A stretch of 64,000 bases of DNA, from assembly GCF_017993425.1 (NCBI RefSeq), contig NZ_JAGOMQ010000012.1, positions 41,271-105,270 on the forward strand. The letters run 5' to 3'. The notes beneath the pieces are model-generated. The model worked only from the letters and a program-made list of their open reading frames with translations, was not told the DNA's origin and did no database searches. The number at the start of each line of letters is the position of its first letter. Positions within the stretch are counted from its first letter, which is position 1. The position numbers and the translations under genes are program-made. Source of the DNA: Amaricoccus sp. GTDB taxonomy: Bacteria > Pseudomonadota > Alphaproteobacteria > Rhodobacterales > Rhodobacteraceae. Shown here piece after piece: positions 35,102-42,750 of the stretch.

Positions 35102-35497
35102 TCAGTCCCAGTCGGTCTGGGCGAAGGCGGCGAGGGGCACGCCGTCGCCGTCGAGGAGGTTGAGGTCGGCGCCGTCGCGGGAGAAGGAGGCGGCGGCGGC
35201 GAGGGCGCGGAAGAGCGCGGCCTCGGCGGACATGGCAGGCTCGGGGCAGGCCATGCGGGTGGCGGCCACGGGGCCAATCGTGAGGGTGTCGCCGTCGATC
35301 GTGTAGGTCCCGGAGAAGCGGTTGCAGCCGCCGCTGCCGGTCAGGGCGCCGTCGGCCCCGAAGCGGACGAAGGCCTCGCCGCCGGCGGGGAACGGCGTCC
35401 CGGCGAGGTCGAGCGGTCGCCATTCGCTGCCGGCGAGGCCGGGATCGGCGGCGGCCGCGGTCGGCAGCATCAGGGCTAGGGCGAGGAGGAGACGCAT
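35102..35497 (-). CDS. META-domain (HslJ-like) exported protein
   Basis: 131 residues. The signal peptide MRLLLALALMLPTAAA is clear, with cleavage near AAADPG. The META domain follows: LAGSEWRPLDLAG, FGADGALTGSGGCNRFSGTY, and ATRMACPEPAM, with the two cysteines expected for the domain. META proteins are linked to envelope stress and heat-inducible HslJ, but the biochemical role is not settled. It lies just upstream of the carbamoyltransferase on the same strand. Confidence 0.9.
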   Translation of the reverse strand: MRLLLALALMLPTAAAADPGLAGSEWRPLDLAGTPFPAGGEAFVRFGADGALTGSGGCNRFSGTYTIDGDTLTIGPVAATRMACPEPAMSAEAALFRALAAAASFSRDGADLNLLDGDGVPLAAFAQTDWD

Positions 35498-35633
35498 GCC
35501 AAGGCTCCCGTGTGGCGGCGGCGCCGGTATGGCACGGCGCGCGGGGGAGCGGAAGGCGGGGGGCGGACGGGCGGGCGTGCCGGGGAACGAGCGCGCGGAC
35601 CGGGAGGATGGCCGGCCCGCGTGGGAACACGAA

Positions 35634-35658
35634 AGCGCCGGCGCGGGGCGCCGGCGCT
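35634..35658 (-). terminator. Hairpin terminator of the PRC-barrel gene
   Basis: A perfect 11-bp stem (AGCGCCGGCGC with GCGCCGGCGCT), 13 bases past the stop of the minus-strand PRC-barrel gene. On that strand the stem is followed by TTTCGTGTTCC, a modest T-rich tail. Confidence 0.65.
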
Positions 35659-35671
35659 CGATGCGGGCGCG

Positions 35672-36061
35672 TCAGAACGGATAGGCGACGCCGTAGTAGT
35701 CGTAGACGGAGCGGCCATAGGCGCGGTCGCCCCACGGATCCTCGTCGCGCTCGTAGCGCGGGGCCTTCTCGAGCTGCGAACGGTCGAGGTCGACGACGTA
35801 GCCGCCCTGGCCGGTGTCGTAGGTCAGGCTCTGCCACGGCAGCGGGTGGTAGCTGTCGCCGATGCCGAGGAAGCCGCCGAAGCTCATGACGGCGTAGGCG
35901 ACCTTGCCGCTCTGCTTGTCGACCATGAAGTTGTGGACGCTGCCGAGCCGCTCGCCCTCGCGGTTGTAGACGGCGGTGCCCTCTACCTTGTCGGAGGCGA
36001 TCAGGTTGCCGCTCTCGCGGGTCTCGATGTCGTTGTCGGCATAGGTGTCGCTGTAGGCCAT
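35672..36061 (-). CDS. PRC-barrel domain protein
   Basis: 129 residues from the ATG at 36061, with GGAGG five bases upstream. The PRC barrel spans about 20-90 (NLIASDKVEGTAVYNREGER, LGSVHNFMVDKQSGKVAYAV, FLGIGDSYHPLPW). The tail is acidic/aromatic, ending YGVAYPF. Soluble proteins of this kind are abundant and stress-linked in Rhodobacterales and may bind RNA or other proteins, but no precise function is known. It is monocistronic, with its own terminator hairpin. Confidence 0.9.
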   Translation of the reverse strand: MAYSDTYADNDIETRESGNLIASDKVEGTAVYNREGERLGSVHNFMVDKQSGKVAYAVMSFGGFLGIGDSYHPLPWQSLTYDTGQGGYVVDLDRSQLEKAPRYERDEDPWGDRAYGRSVYDYYGVAYPF

Positions 36062-36226
36062 GGTGTCCTCCAATGTCGGCATGGGAAGGCAACGTCCGCG
36101 CGAGGGGGTGGTTCCTCGGGATGCGCTCACGCTCGCGGGGAATTTAAGTGTTCCGTCACGCCCGTGACGGATTCCTTTCCGGACCCGTCGGGCGTAGTCT
36201 GCGCGGGCGGGAAAGGGGAACGCGCC

Positions 36227-36514
36227 ATGTCGACCGAAGCCGCGGAGATCCGGCGTCTGGCCAGCGAGGTGATCGCCGAGCAGTTCGAGGGCGTCGATAT
36301 CGTATCCGTGACGATGGAGGAGACCGAGGACGAGGCCGGCGACGGCATCCTCGCGTTCCGCATCGTCTTCGACTCGCGGACCGACAAGCTGGACCCGAAG
36401 CGGGTGGCTGGCCTGATCCGGCATCTGCGCTCGCGGCTGCACGACGTCGCGGAGGAGCGTTTCCCGGTCGTCGCGTTCGTCTCGAAGGCGGAAGCCGCCG
36501 CTGAAGCCGCTTGA
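36227..36514 (+). CDS. Small conserved-looking protein of unknown function, partner of a HEPN-like gene
   Basis: 95 residues starting MSTEAAEIRRLASEVIAEQF, preceded by AAAGGGGAA. The middle is acidic (EETEDEAGDG). The C-terminal part, VAGLIRHLRSRLHDVAEERF, continues PVVAFVSKAEAAAEAA. I do not recognise a named family. It is tightly followed by the next frame, which overlaps its last codons, so the two are made together. By position it could be the antidote half of a two-gene module, but nothing in the sequence proves this. It is not a nucleotidyltransferase of the MNT type. Confidence 0.7.
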   Translation: MSTEAAEIRRLASEVIAEQFEGVDIVSVTMEETEDEAGDGILAFRIVFDSRTDKLDPKRVAGLIRHLRSRLHDVAEERFPVVAFVSKAEAAAEAA

Positions 36515-36971
36515 CCTCATCGCCACGGCCCGCCGGCTGGCGCGGCTGAGCGGCAAGCCGCGGCAGTCCGACCTGCGGCGCGCCGTGAGCACCAACTACT
36601 ACGCGCTGTTCCACGCCGTCTGCCGAAACTGCGCCGACTGCTTCATCGGCGGCAGCAGCGCGGACCGGAGCCGGAAGGCGTGGCTTCAGGCCTACCGGGC
36701 GATCGAGCACGGCAACGCCTCGGACCGCTGCAAGGACCAGTCGGTCATGCGGAGGTTTCCGAAGGCGATCGAGGATTTCGGCAACCTCTTCGTGCTGGCG
36801 CAGCGGAAGCGGCATCTGGCGGACTACGACCCCGAGGCGCGCTTCACGCGCTCGGAGGTGCTGACCGACATCGAGGCGGCCGATGTGGCGCTGCGCGCCT
36901 TCGGGAAGGCGCCGATGAAGGACCGGCGCGCCTTCGCGGCGTGGGTGATGATCAAGGGCCGGCGCGGTTAG
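36501..36971 (+). CDS. HEPN-like protein with an uncertain, possibly non-ATG start
   Basis: The frame contains LDLIATARRLARLSGKPRQS, then DLRRAVSTNYYALFHAVCRN and AYRAIEHGNASDRCKD, a pattern I associate with small HEPN-like proteins. The first clear start, GTG at 36585, would cut off the first helix. Upstream, no ATG, GTG or TTG exists in frame, but CTG at 36501 follows GGAAG and would give 156 residues overlapping the previous gene by 14 bases. I list the longer form. Either a rare CTG start, a ribosomal frameshift from the first gene, or a damaged start would explain it. Possible RNase toxin or nucleotide-binding accessory. Uncertain. Confidence 0.55.
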   Translation: MKPLDLIATARRLARLSGKPRQSDLRRAVSTNYYALFHAVCRNCADCFIGGSSADRSRKAWLQAYRAIEHGNASDRCKDQSVMRRFPKAIEDFGNLFVLAQRKRHLADYDPEARFTRSEVLTDIEAADVALRAFGKAPMKDRRAFAAWVMIKGRRG

Positions 36972-36977
36972 GCCGGC

Positions 36978-37595
36978 TCAGGCGGGGCGGTTCACGGCCT
37001 GGACGGTGTCGGCGAAGCGCTGGATCAGGGCGAGGCCGGCGGTGGGGTCGACGCCGGCGCCCTCGAAGCCGAGGACGGTCAGCACGGTCATGCGGCCGTC
37101 GACGGCGAGGAAGGCGCGCCAGAAGCGGGGCTCGATGCCGGCGATCGGCTGCGGGCCGCGGTCCTCGACGAGGACGTAGAGCACCTCGCCGCGGGTGCGG
37201 GTGGCCAGCACCTTGATGCGCTCGGGGCGCCCCGAGCGGCCCAGCGCGGCGCGGCCGGCGGGAGTGGCGACGAAGCGCTCGATGTCGGGGAGCGTGCCGG
37301 ACGCCGGGAGCTGGGCGGCGGAGACGCTGGCGGTCAGCACCGCGTCGAGCGGGTCGGCGTCGCCCTCGCCGAGCACGCCCTCGGAGCCGAGGAGCGCGCA
37401 GTCCGAGGCAAGGACGAAGGCTCCGGAGGCGGAGACGTTGGTCGCGGCCGGGTCGACGCAGAAGCCGCGGGGGGCGGCGATGGTGACGTCGCGGCCGGCG
37501 ACGGTGATGGTGGCGCGGTCGGGGCCGGCGCCGGTCGTCGGCACGCAGGCGGCGAGCGCGGCGGCGGCCGCGGCGAGGAGGGCGGCGCGGCGCAT
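36978..37595 (-). CDS. Putative lipoprotein downstream of ilvD
   Basis: 205 residues. A short signal ends in a lipobox LAACVPTT, predicting a lipid-anchored periplasmic protein. The mature part opens ITVAGRDVTIAAPRGFCVDP and contains VLASDCALLGSEG and GIEPRFWRAFLAVDGRMTVL, with two cysteines that may pair. I know no function for the family. It starts one base after the ilvD stop, so it is co-transcribed, though probably without a pathway link. Confidence 0.75.
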   Translation of the reverse strand: MRRAALLAAAAAALAACVPTTGAGPDRATITVAGRDVTIAAPRGFCVDPAATNVSASGAFVLASDCALLGSEGVLGEGDADPLDAVLTASVSAAQLPASGTLPDIERFVATPAGRAALGRSGRPERIKVLATRTRGEVLYVLVEDRGPQPIAGIEPRFWRAFLAVDGRMTVLTVLGFEGAGVDPTAGLALIQRFADTVQAVNRPA

Positions 37596-37596
37596 G

Positions 37597-39360
37597 TCAG
37601 AGGTCCGCGTAGACGTGGGCCTCGGCCTTGGCCCCGGGGTGGGTGACCGCGCCCTGCCAGGTCGGGCCGACCTGCTCGGCGTATTTCCAGAGCGCCCCGG
37701 AGGTGTAGATGGTCTTGCGCGGGCCCTTCCACCGGGCGCGGCGCGCCTCGAGCTCGGCGTCGGTCAGGGCGACGGCGATCGTGCCGTTGACCGCGTCGAT
37801 GGTGATCATGTCGCCGTCGGCGACGAGGCCGATGGGGCCGCCGAGCGCGGCCTCGGGGCCGACATGGCCGACGCAGAAGCCGCGGGTGGCGCCGGAGAAG
37901 CGGCCGTCGGTGATCAGCGCGACCTTCTTGCCCATGCCCTGGCCGGAGAGCGCCGCGGTGGTGGCGAGCATCTCGCGCATCCCCGGGCCGCCCTTCGGGC
38001 CTTCGTTGCGGATGACGAGGACCTCGCCGATCTCGTAGGTGCGGTTCTGCACGGCGGCGAAGGCGTCCTCCTCGCATTCGAAGACGCGGGCCGGGCCGGT
38101 GAAGACCTGGTCCTCCGGCGCGATGCCGGCGACCTTCACGATGGCGCCCTCGGGGGCGAGGTTGCCCTTGAGGCCGACGACGCCGCCGGTGCGGGTGATC
38201 GGCGTGTCGATCGGGTGGATGACGCGGCCGTCGGCCTCGCCGCGGATATCGTCGAGCTCCTCGCCGAGGGTGCGGCCGGAGGCGGTCATGCACTCGCCAT
38301 GGATCAGGCCGGCGCGCATCAGCTCCTTCATCACGACGGGCACGCCGCCGGCCTCGTAGAGGTCCTTGGCGACGTATTTGCCGCCGGGCTTCAGGTCGAC
38401 GAAGTAGGGGGTGTCCTTGAAGATGTCGCAGACGTCCTGAAGCGTGAAGTCGATGCCGGCCTCGTGGGCGATCGCCGGCAGGTGCAGGCCGCCGTTGGTC
38501 GAGCCGCCGGTGCAGGCGACGACGCGGGCGGCGTTCTCGAGGCTCTTGCGGGTCACGACGTCGCGGGAGCGGATGCCCTTGGCGAGGAGGTTCATCACCG
38601 CCATGCCGCTGGCCGTCGAGTACTGGTCGCGGCTCTCGTAGGGCGCCGGCGCGCCGGAGGAGTTGAGGAGCGCGAGCCCGATCGCCTCGGAGACGCAGGC
38701 CATGGTGTTGGCGGTGAACTGGCCGCCGCAGGCGCCGGCGGAGGGACAGGCGACGCGCTCGAGGATGTCGAGCGCGGCGTTGCCGAGCGTGCCGGCCTGG
38801 TGGCGGCCGACCGCCTCGAAGAGGTCCTGCACGGTCAGGTCGCGGTTGGCGAAGTCCTCCGGCACCGCGGCGCCGGCGGGCGCGCGGCCGGGCAAGATCG
38901 AGCCGCCGTAGATGAAGACGGAGGGCACGTTGAGCCGGACCATGGCCATCATCATGCCGGGCAGCGACTTGTCGCAGCCGGCGAGGCCGACCAGCGCGTC
39001 GTAGCAATGGCCGCGCATGGTCAGCTCGACGGTGTCGGCGATGGCCTCGCGGGAGGCGAGCGACGAGCGCATCCCCTCGTGGCCCATGGCGATGCCGTCG
39101 GTGACGGTGATCGTGGTGAACTCGCGCGGGGTGCCGAGGGCCTGCTTGACGCCGAGCTTCACCGACTGCGCCTGGCGGTTCAGCGCGATGTTGCAGGGGG
39201 CGGCCTCGTTCCAGCAGGTGGCGACGCCGACGAGGGGCTGGTGGATCTCGGCGTCGGAGAGGCCCATGGCGTAGAGATAGGACCGGTGCGGCGCGCGCTC
39301 CGGCCCCTCGGTCACGTGGCGGCTGGGCAGCTTCGACTTGTCGAACTTCGGCGCGTCCAC
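37597..39360 (-). CDS. ilvD: Dihydroxy-acid dehydratase
   Basis: 587 residues. IlvD dehydrates 2,3-dihydroxy acids in valine, leucine and isoleucine synthesis, using an iron-sulfur cluster. Cluster cysteines are seen in GVATCWNEAAPCN, VGLAGCDKSLPGM and CPSAGACGGQFTANTM. TDGRFSGATRGFCVGH is the conserved C-terminal active-site segment. This form matches true IlvD rather than the sugar-acid paralogue at 57696-59492. The start MDAPKFDKSKLPSRHVTEG is normal. The lipoprotein gene follows directly. Confidence 0.96.
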   Translation of the reverse strand: MDAPKFDKSKLPSRHVTEGPERAPHRSYLYAMGLSDAEIHQPLVGVATCWNEAAPCNIALNRQAQSVKLGVKQALGTPREFTTITVTDGIAMGHEGMRSSLASREAIADTVELTMRGHCYDALVGLAGCDKSLPGMMMAMVRLNVPSVFIYGGSILPGRAPAGAAVPEDFANRDLTVQDLFEAVGRHQAGTLGNAALDILERVACPSAGACGGQFTANTMACVSEAIGLALLNSSGAPAPYESRDQYSTASGMAVMNLLAKGIRSRDVVTRKSLENAARVVACTGGSTNGGLHLPAIAHEAGIDFTLQDVCDIFKDTPYFVDLKPGGKYVAKDLYEAGGVPVVMKELMRAGLIHGECMTASGRTLGEELDDIRGEADGRVIHPIDTPITRTGGVVGLKGNLAPEGAIVKVAGIAPEDQVFTGPARVFECEEDAFAAVQNRTYEIGEVLVIRNEGPKGGPGMREMLATTAALSGQGMGKKVALITDGRFSGATRGFCVGHVGPEAALGGPIGLVADGDMITIDAVNGTIAVALTDAELEARRARWKGPRKTIYTSGALWKYAEQVGPTWQGAVTHPGAKAEAHVYADL

Positions 39361-39489
39361 GGGCTTCTCCCCTTCGGCTCTTGATCTTGGCTCCGCCCCG
39401 CATAGGGGAGCGGCGGGGGATTCTCAAGCGGAGGCGCGGGTGGCGGGCTTCGGGTGGACGGGCGCGGCGGGGCCGCGTAGGGACGGGCG

Positions 39490-40326
39490 ATGACGGGAGC
39501 CGCGAGCCGCCTCAAAGCCTGGGTCGCGCCGGCGCGGGCGCGGGCGGAGACGTGGCGCACCGCGGCGGGGTTCGGGCTCGCCTTCGCGGCGTGGCTGGCG
39601 ACGGCGATCGGGCTAGCGGTGACGCTCGACCCGGCGGGACCGATGGCGGCGGCGCTGCTCTATCTCCTGTCCTTCGCGGGCATGATCGGCGGGCTGGCGC
39701 TGGCGCTCCGGCGGCTGCATCGGCGCGACCTCGCGAGCGTCGTCGGGCCGGCGGGGCTGACGACGCGGCCGCTCGTCCTCGGCGCGGCGGTGGCCGGCGG
39801 GGTCGGCATCGCCACCACGGTTCCCATCGCGCTGACCGGCGGGGCGGAGCTGCGCGGCGGGCTGATGTGGCTCGCCGGCGCGGCGGCGGCGCTGCCGGCG
39901 GTGGCGTTGCAGGCGACGGCGGAGGAGCTCCTGTTCCGCGGCTATCTCCAGCAGCAGCTCGCGGCGCGGTTCCGCTCGCGGCTGGTGTGGATGCTGGTTC
40001 CGGCGGCGGGATTCGGCGCGCTGCATTTCGACCCGGGGCTCGGAGCGAACGCCTGGCTGCTCGTCGCGGCGGCGGCGCTGATCGGGCTCGCCTATGGCGA
40101 CGTGACGGCGCGCGAGGGCGACCTCTCGGCGGCGATCGGGCTCCATGTCGCCAACAACGCCGCGGCGATCCTGCTGCTGCCGCCGGCCGGCCCGCTCGAC
40201 GCCTTCGGCCTCTGGGCCGCCCCGCCGGGGGCGGCCGACATTGCCGAGGTGCGGGCCGGGATCCTCGGCAGCATGGCGGTGACGGCGGTGGTGTGGGGGG
40301 TCTATCGCCTTCTGCGGCGGGGATAG
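39490..40326 (+). CDS. CPBP-family intramembrane metalloprotease
   Basis: 278 residues with about seven hydrophobic helices. The CAAX-protease/bacteriocin-processing motifs are present: EELLFRGYLQQQL (EExxxR), FGALHFDPGL (FxxxH) and HVANNAAA (HxxxN). Family members cleave near or in membranes, and some handle prenylated or bacteriocin precursors. The substrate is unknown. It stands alone, divergent from ilvD and convergent with arfB. Confidence 0.9.
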   Translation: MTGAASRLKAWVAPARARAETWRTAAGFGLAFAAWLATAIGLAVTLDPAGPMAAALLYLLSFAGMIGGLALALRRLHRRDLASVVGPAGLTTRPLVLGAAVAGGVGIATTVPIALTGGAELRGGLMWLAGAAAALPAVALQATAEELLFRGYLQQQLAARFRSRLVWMLVPAAGFGALHFDPGLGANAWLLVAAAALIGLAYGDVTAREGDLSAAIGLHVANNAAAILLLPPAGPLDAFGLWAAPPGAADIAEVRAGILGSMAVTAVVWGVYRLLRRG

Positions 40327-40442
40327 GCCTGCGCCGCGGGGCGCGGTATCACGCGTGAAATTCCGATCAGTGCGCTGAAATATCTGGATAAAATCTGGCG
40401 CGGCAACGCTTTGTTCATGAAGGTTGACGCCCCGCGGGCGGG

Positions 40443-40868
40443 TCAGGCGTCCGGGTCGTCGATTGCGGCGCGGGCGGCCTTGACCGCGCCGCGGTGCGCC
40501 TTGCCGTCGAGACGGCGGCGGATCGAGCCCTTGGTCGGCCGGGTCGCCACCCGCGGGCGCGGGCGCTCCAGCGCGGCGAGGATCAGCGCGCGCAGCTTCT
40601 CGCGGGCGTCCTCACGGTTCAGGGCCTGGGTGCGGTGGCGGTCGGAGGTGACGATCAGGGCGCCTTCGGTCGTCCAGCGGCGCCCCGCGAGCCGGCGCAG
40701 CCGCGCCTTGGCGGCGGGATCGAGGCTCGGCGAGCGCGCCGCCTCGAAGCGCAGCTCGACCGCGGTGGCGACCTTGTTGACGTTCTGGCCGCCCGGACCG
40801 GACGCGCGGACGAAGCTCTCCGCGAGCTCCCAGTCGGCGATGGCGACGGCGTCGTTGATGCGCAGCAC
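40443..40868 (-). CDS. arfB: Alternative ribosome-rescue peptidyl-tRNA hydrolase ArfB
   Basis: 141 residues. ArfB (YaeJ) frees ribosomes stalled at truncated mRNA. The catalytic GGQ lies in FVRASGPGGQNVNKVATAVE near residue 28. The lysine/arginine-rich tail (RPTKGSIRRRLDGKAHRG and KAARAA) is the part that enters the empty mRNA channel. The length is normal. The gap downstream carries a weak TTCACGCGTGA-like element at about 40345-40365. Confidence 0.94.
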   Translation of the reverse strand: MLRINDAVAIADWELAESFVRASGPGGQNVNKVATAVELRFEAARSPSLDPAAKARLRRLAGRRWTTEGALIVTSDRHRTQALNREDAREKLRALILAALERPRPRVATRPTKGSIRRRLDGKAHRGAVKAARAAIDDPDA

Positions 40869-40893
40869 GGCAGGCGGTCCCCGGAAACGGCGA

Positions 40894-40918
40894 GGGGGGC
40901 CGCGGATCGCGGCCCCCC
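40894..40918. terminator. Strong hairpin between the 18-codon ORF and arfB
   Basis: A perfect 11-bp GC stem, GGGGGGCCGCG with CGCGGCCCCCC, and a GAT loop. On the plus strand it is followed by CTTTCTTC. It lies 56 bases past the stop of the small minus-strand ORF, and would separate that transcript from arfB. Confidence 0.6.
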
Positions 40919-40973
40919 CTTTCTTCGTGAGCTTGGAGGCTGGCCGGTCAGGCCTCGCCCGGCTTGCGCGCCC

Positions 40974-41030
40974 TCAGGCGGCCGCCCCGCGAATGTGCCC
41001 GACCTTTAGCTCCAAGGTCCCGTCAGACAT
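40974..41030 (-). CDS. 18-codon ORF with a perfect Shine-Dalgarno sequence
   Basis: MSDGTLELKVGHIRGAAA, followed by TGA. The bases before the ATG, GAAAGGAGGTGATCCA, are complementary to about 16 bases of the 3' end of 16S rRNA, by far the best ribosome site in the window. A strong hairpin follows 56 bases after the stop. A free-standing small mRNA is implied. I do not recognise the peptide. It could be a leader peptide, a small regulator, or a precursor. The GC-rich segment 41031-41110 would contain its promoter. Confidence 0.6.
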   Translation of the reverse strand: MSDGTLELKVGHIRGAAA

Positions 41031-41170
41031 TGGATCACCTCCTTTCGCTGGTTTCGCTGAGTCCGATCGTGCCATCTCGGCGGCGAAACGCAAGCGTCTT
41101 GTCGCGGCGAAATGGATGCAATTCGCCCGGCCGCTTGCCGCGCCGCCCCGCTGCCGCGAAACCTCGCGCC

Positions 41171-41566
41171 ATGGCTGCCCCCGACGCCGGGAGCGACCCG
41201 CGAAACGAGACCCCGCGGGTCTCGGGTCGACGGCGTCCTCGGGCCGAAGGCCGAGGCCGTGGTCTCGGTCCACGATTCGGGCTTCATGGTGGGCGACGGG
41301 GTTTGGGAGCGCCTGCGCCTCTACGGCCGCCGCCGGGCCTTCCTCGACGAGCGGGTGCGCGCCGGCTCTGCGCGGCGCTCGGGTTGCCGTGGGATGCTGG
41401 CCGGGCCGGCCGGGGGCGGGCCTCGGACGGGGTCCGGGCGGCGCAGTGGCGCGGCTCGGTCGAGGCCTCGACCGGCTTCGCGCCGCCGGCGCGCGACAGG
41501 GCGCTCGCCGCGCTGGCGGAGGCGGCGCGGCCCGCGTATGAGCGGCTGAGGCCGTTCGCGCTCTGA
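41171..41566 (+). pseudogene. Broken class IV aminotransferase fused to a sulfotransferase tail
   Basis: From the ATG at 41171 the frame reads MAAPDAGSDPRNETPRV. A one-base shift near 41222 then gives VDGVLGPKAEAVVSVHDSGF and MVGDGVWERLRLYGRRRAFL, the N terminus of class IV aminotransferases (D-amino acid or branched-chain type). Near 41345 the frame changes again to RLCAALGLPWDAG and later SVEASTGFAPPARDRALAAL, ending YERLRPFAL, which resembles sulfotransferase C termini. At least one frameshift and one deletion junction are needed, so it is a relic. These two families occur as neighbours or fusions in other organisms, so the deletion may have removed most of both. Confidence 0.6.
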
Positions 41567-41583
41567 CCCTGCCCGGAGGAGAG

Positions 41584-42735
41584 ATGCCCGAGATCGAGGC
41601 GCGCCGCGCGCTGGCGCTGGCGGTGGCGAGCGAGGCCGGCGCGGTGGCGCTCGACTTCTGGCGGCGGCGGGCGGGGCTCGCCATCGAGGAAAAGGCGGGC
41701 GCGCAGGACATCGTCTCCGAGGCCGACCGCGCGGTGGAGCGGCTTATCCGCGCCCGGGTGGCGGCGGCCTTCCCCGAGGACGGCTTCCTCGGCGAGGAAT
41801 ACGGGCCGGAGCCCGGGGCGTCGGGGTTCACCTGGGTGATCGACCCAATCGACGGCACCTCGCCCTACCTGCACGGGATGCCGACCTGGTGCGTGGCGCT
41901 CGCCGTGGCGCGCGGGTCCGAGGCGGTGGTCGGCGTGGTCGAGGTCCCGACCCATGGCGAGACCTTCGCCGCGGCGCTCGGGCGGGGCGCGACGCTGAAC
42001 GACGCGGCCTTGCGGATTCCCGAGGGGGTGAACGTGACGAACGCCGCGACGGCGGTGGGGGCGAGCCATCGCACCGATCCGGCGTGGATCGGGCGGGTGG
42101 CCGAGGCGCTGGGGCGGCAGGGGGGCGTATTCTTCCGCAACGGCTCGGGGGCCCTGATGCTCGCCCATGTCGCGGCGGGGCGGCTCGCGGGATATGTCGA
42201 GCCGCACATGCATTCCTGGGACGCGCTCGGGGCGCTCCTGATCATCCGCGAGGCGGGCGGCGTGACCGGGCCGTTCCCGGAGGCCGGCGACCTCGGGCGG
42301 GGCGGGGCGGCGGTGGCGGCGTCGCCGGCGGCCTGGGAGGCGGTCTCGGCGCTGGCGGCGCCGGTCGCGGCCGGGGCGGGCGACCGGACGGCGCCGATCC
42401 TGCCGTCGCGCGACCTCGACGCGGCGGCGGCCTTCTGGGCGCGGCTCGGCTTCGCGGTGCGCTACCTCGACCCGGCGCAGTACCTGATCGTCGCCCGCGG
42501 CGGGGCGGAGCTGCATTTCTGGCGCAAGGCCGACCTCGAGCCCGGGCGCAACGACGCCGGGGCCTACCTGCGCAGCGGCGACCTCGACGGGCTGGCGGCC
42601 GCCTGCGCCGCCGCCGGGCTGCCGGCGCGCGGCGTGCCGCGCTACGTGCCGCCGGAGGTCAAGCCCTGGGGGATGCGCGAGCTGGCGCTGGTCGACGCGG
42701 ACGGCAACCTGCTGCGCGCCGGCACGGACGCCTGA
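41584..42735 (+). CDS. Inositol monophosphatase-like domain fused to a VOC (glyoxalase-like) domain
   Basis: 383 residues. Residues 1-255 are a complete inositol-monophosphatase-family phosphatase: FLGEEYG (metal Glu), WVIDPIDGTSPYLHGM (metal Asp residues) and HMHSWDALGALLIIREAGG (metal Asp). After a short linker, residues about 268-383 form a vicinal-oxygen-chelate domain (TAPILPSRDLDAAAAFWARL, ELHFWRKADLEPG, LALVDADGNLLR), similar to bleomycin-resistance/glyoxalase proteins. I do not know this fusion from the literature. Next downstream, 15 bases away, is dihydroxyacetone kinase. Hydrolysis of a sugar or polyol phosphate feeding that step is a reasonable inference. Confidence 0.88.
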   Translation: MPEIEARRALALAVASEAGAVALDFWRRRAGLAIEEKAGAQDIVSEADRAVERLIRARVAAAFPEDGFLGEEYGPEPGASGFTWVIDPIDGTSPYLHGMPTWCVALAVARGSEAVVGVVEVPTHGETFAAALGRGATLNDAALRIPEGVNVTNAATAVGASHRTDPAWIGRVAEALGRQGGVFFRNGSGALMLAHVAAGRLAGYVEPHMHSWDALGALLIIREAGGVTGPFPEAGDLGRGGAAVAASPAAWEAVSALAAPVAAGAGDRTAPILPSRDLDAAAAFWARLGFAVRYLDPAQYLIVARGGAELHFWRKADLEPGRNDAGAYLRSGDLDGLAAACAAAGLPARGVPRYVPPEVKPWGMRELALVDADGNLLRAGTDA

Positions 42736-42750
42736 GAGGGGGAGGGGAAG

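Noticed and set aside
41028..41046. TGGATCACCTCCTTTC, identical to the end of 16S rRNA
   Set aside because: Only about 16 bases match and no other rRNA sequence is present. It is better explained as the complement of an ideal Shine-Dalgarno before the 18-codon ORF.
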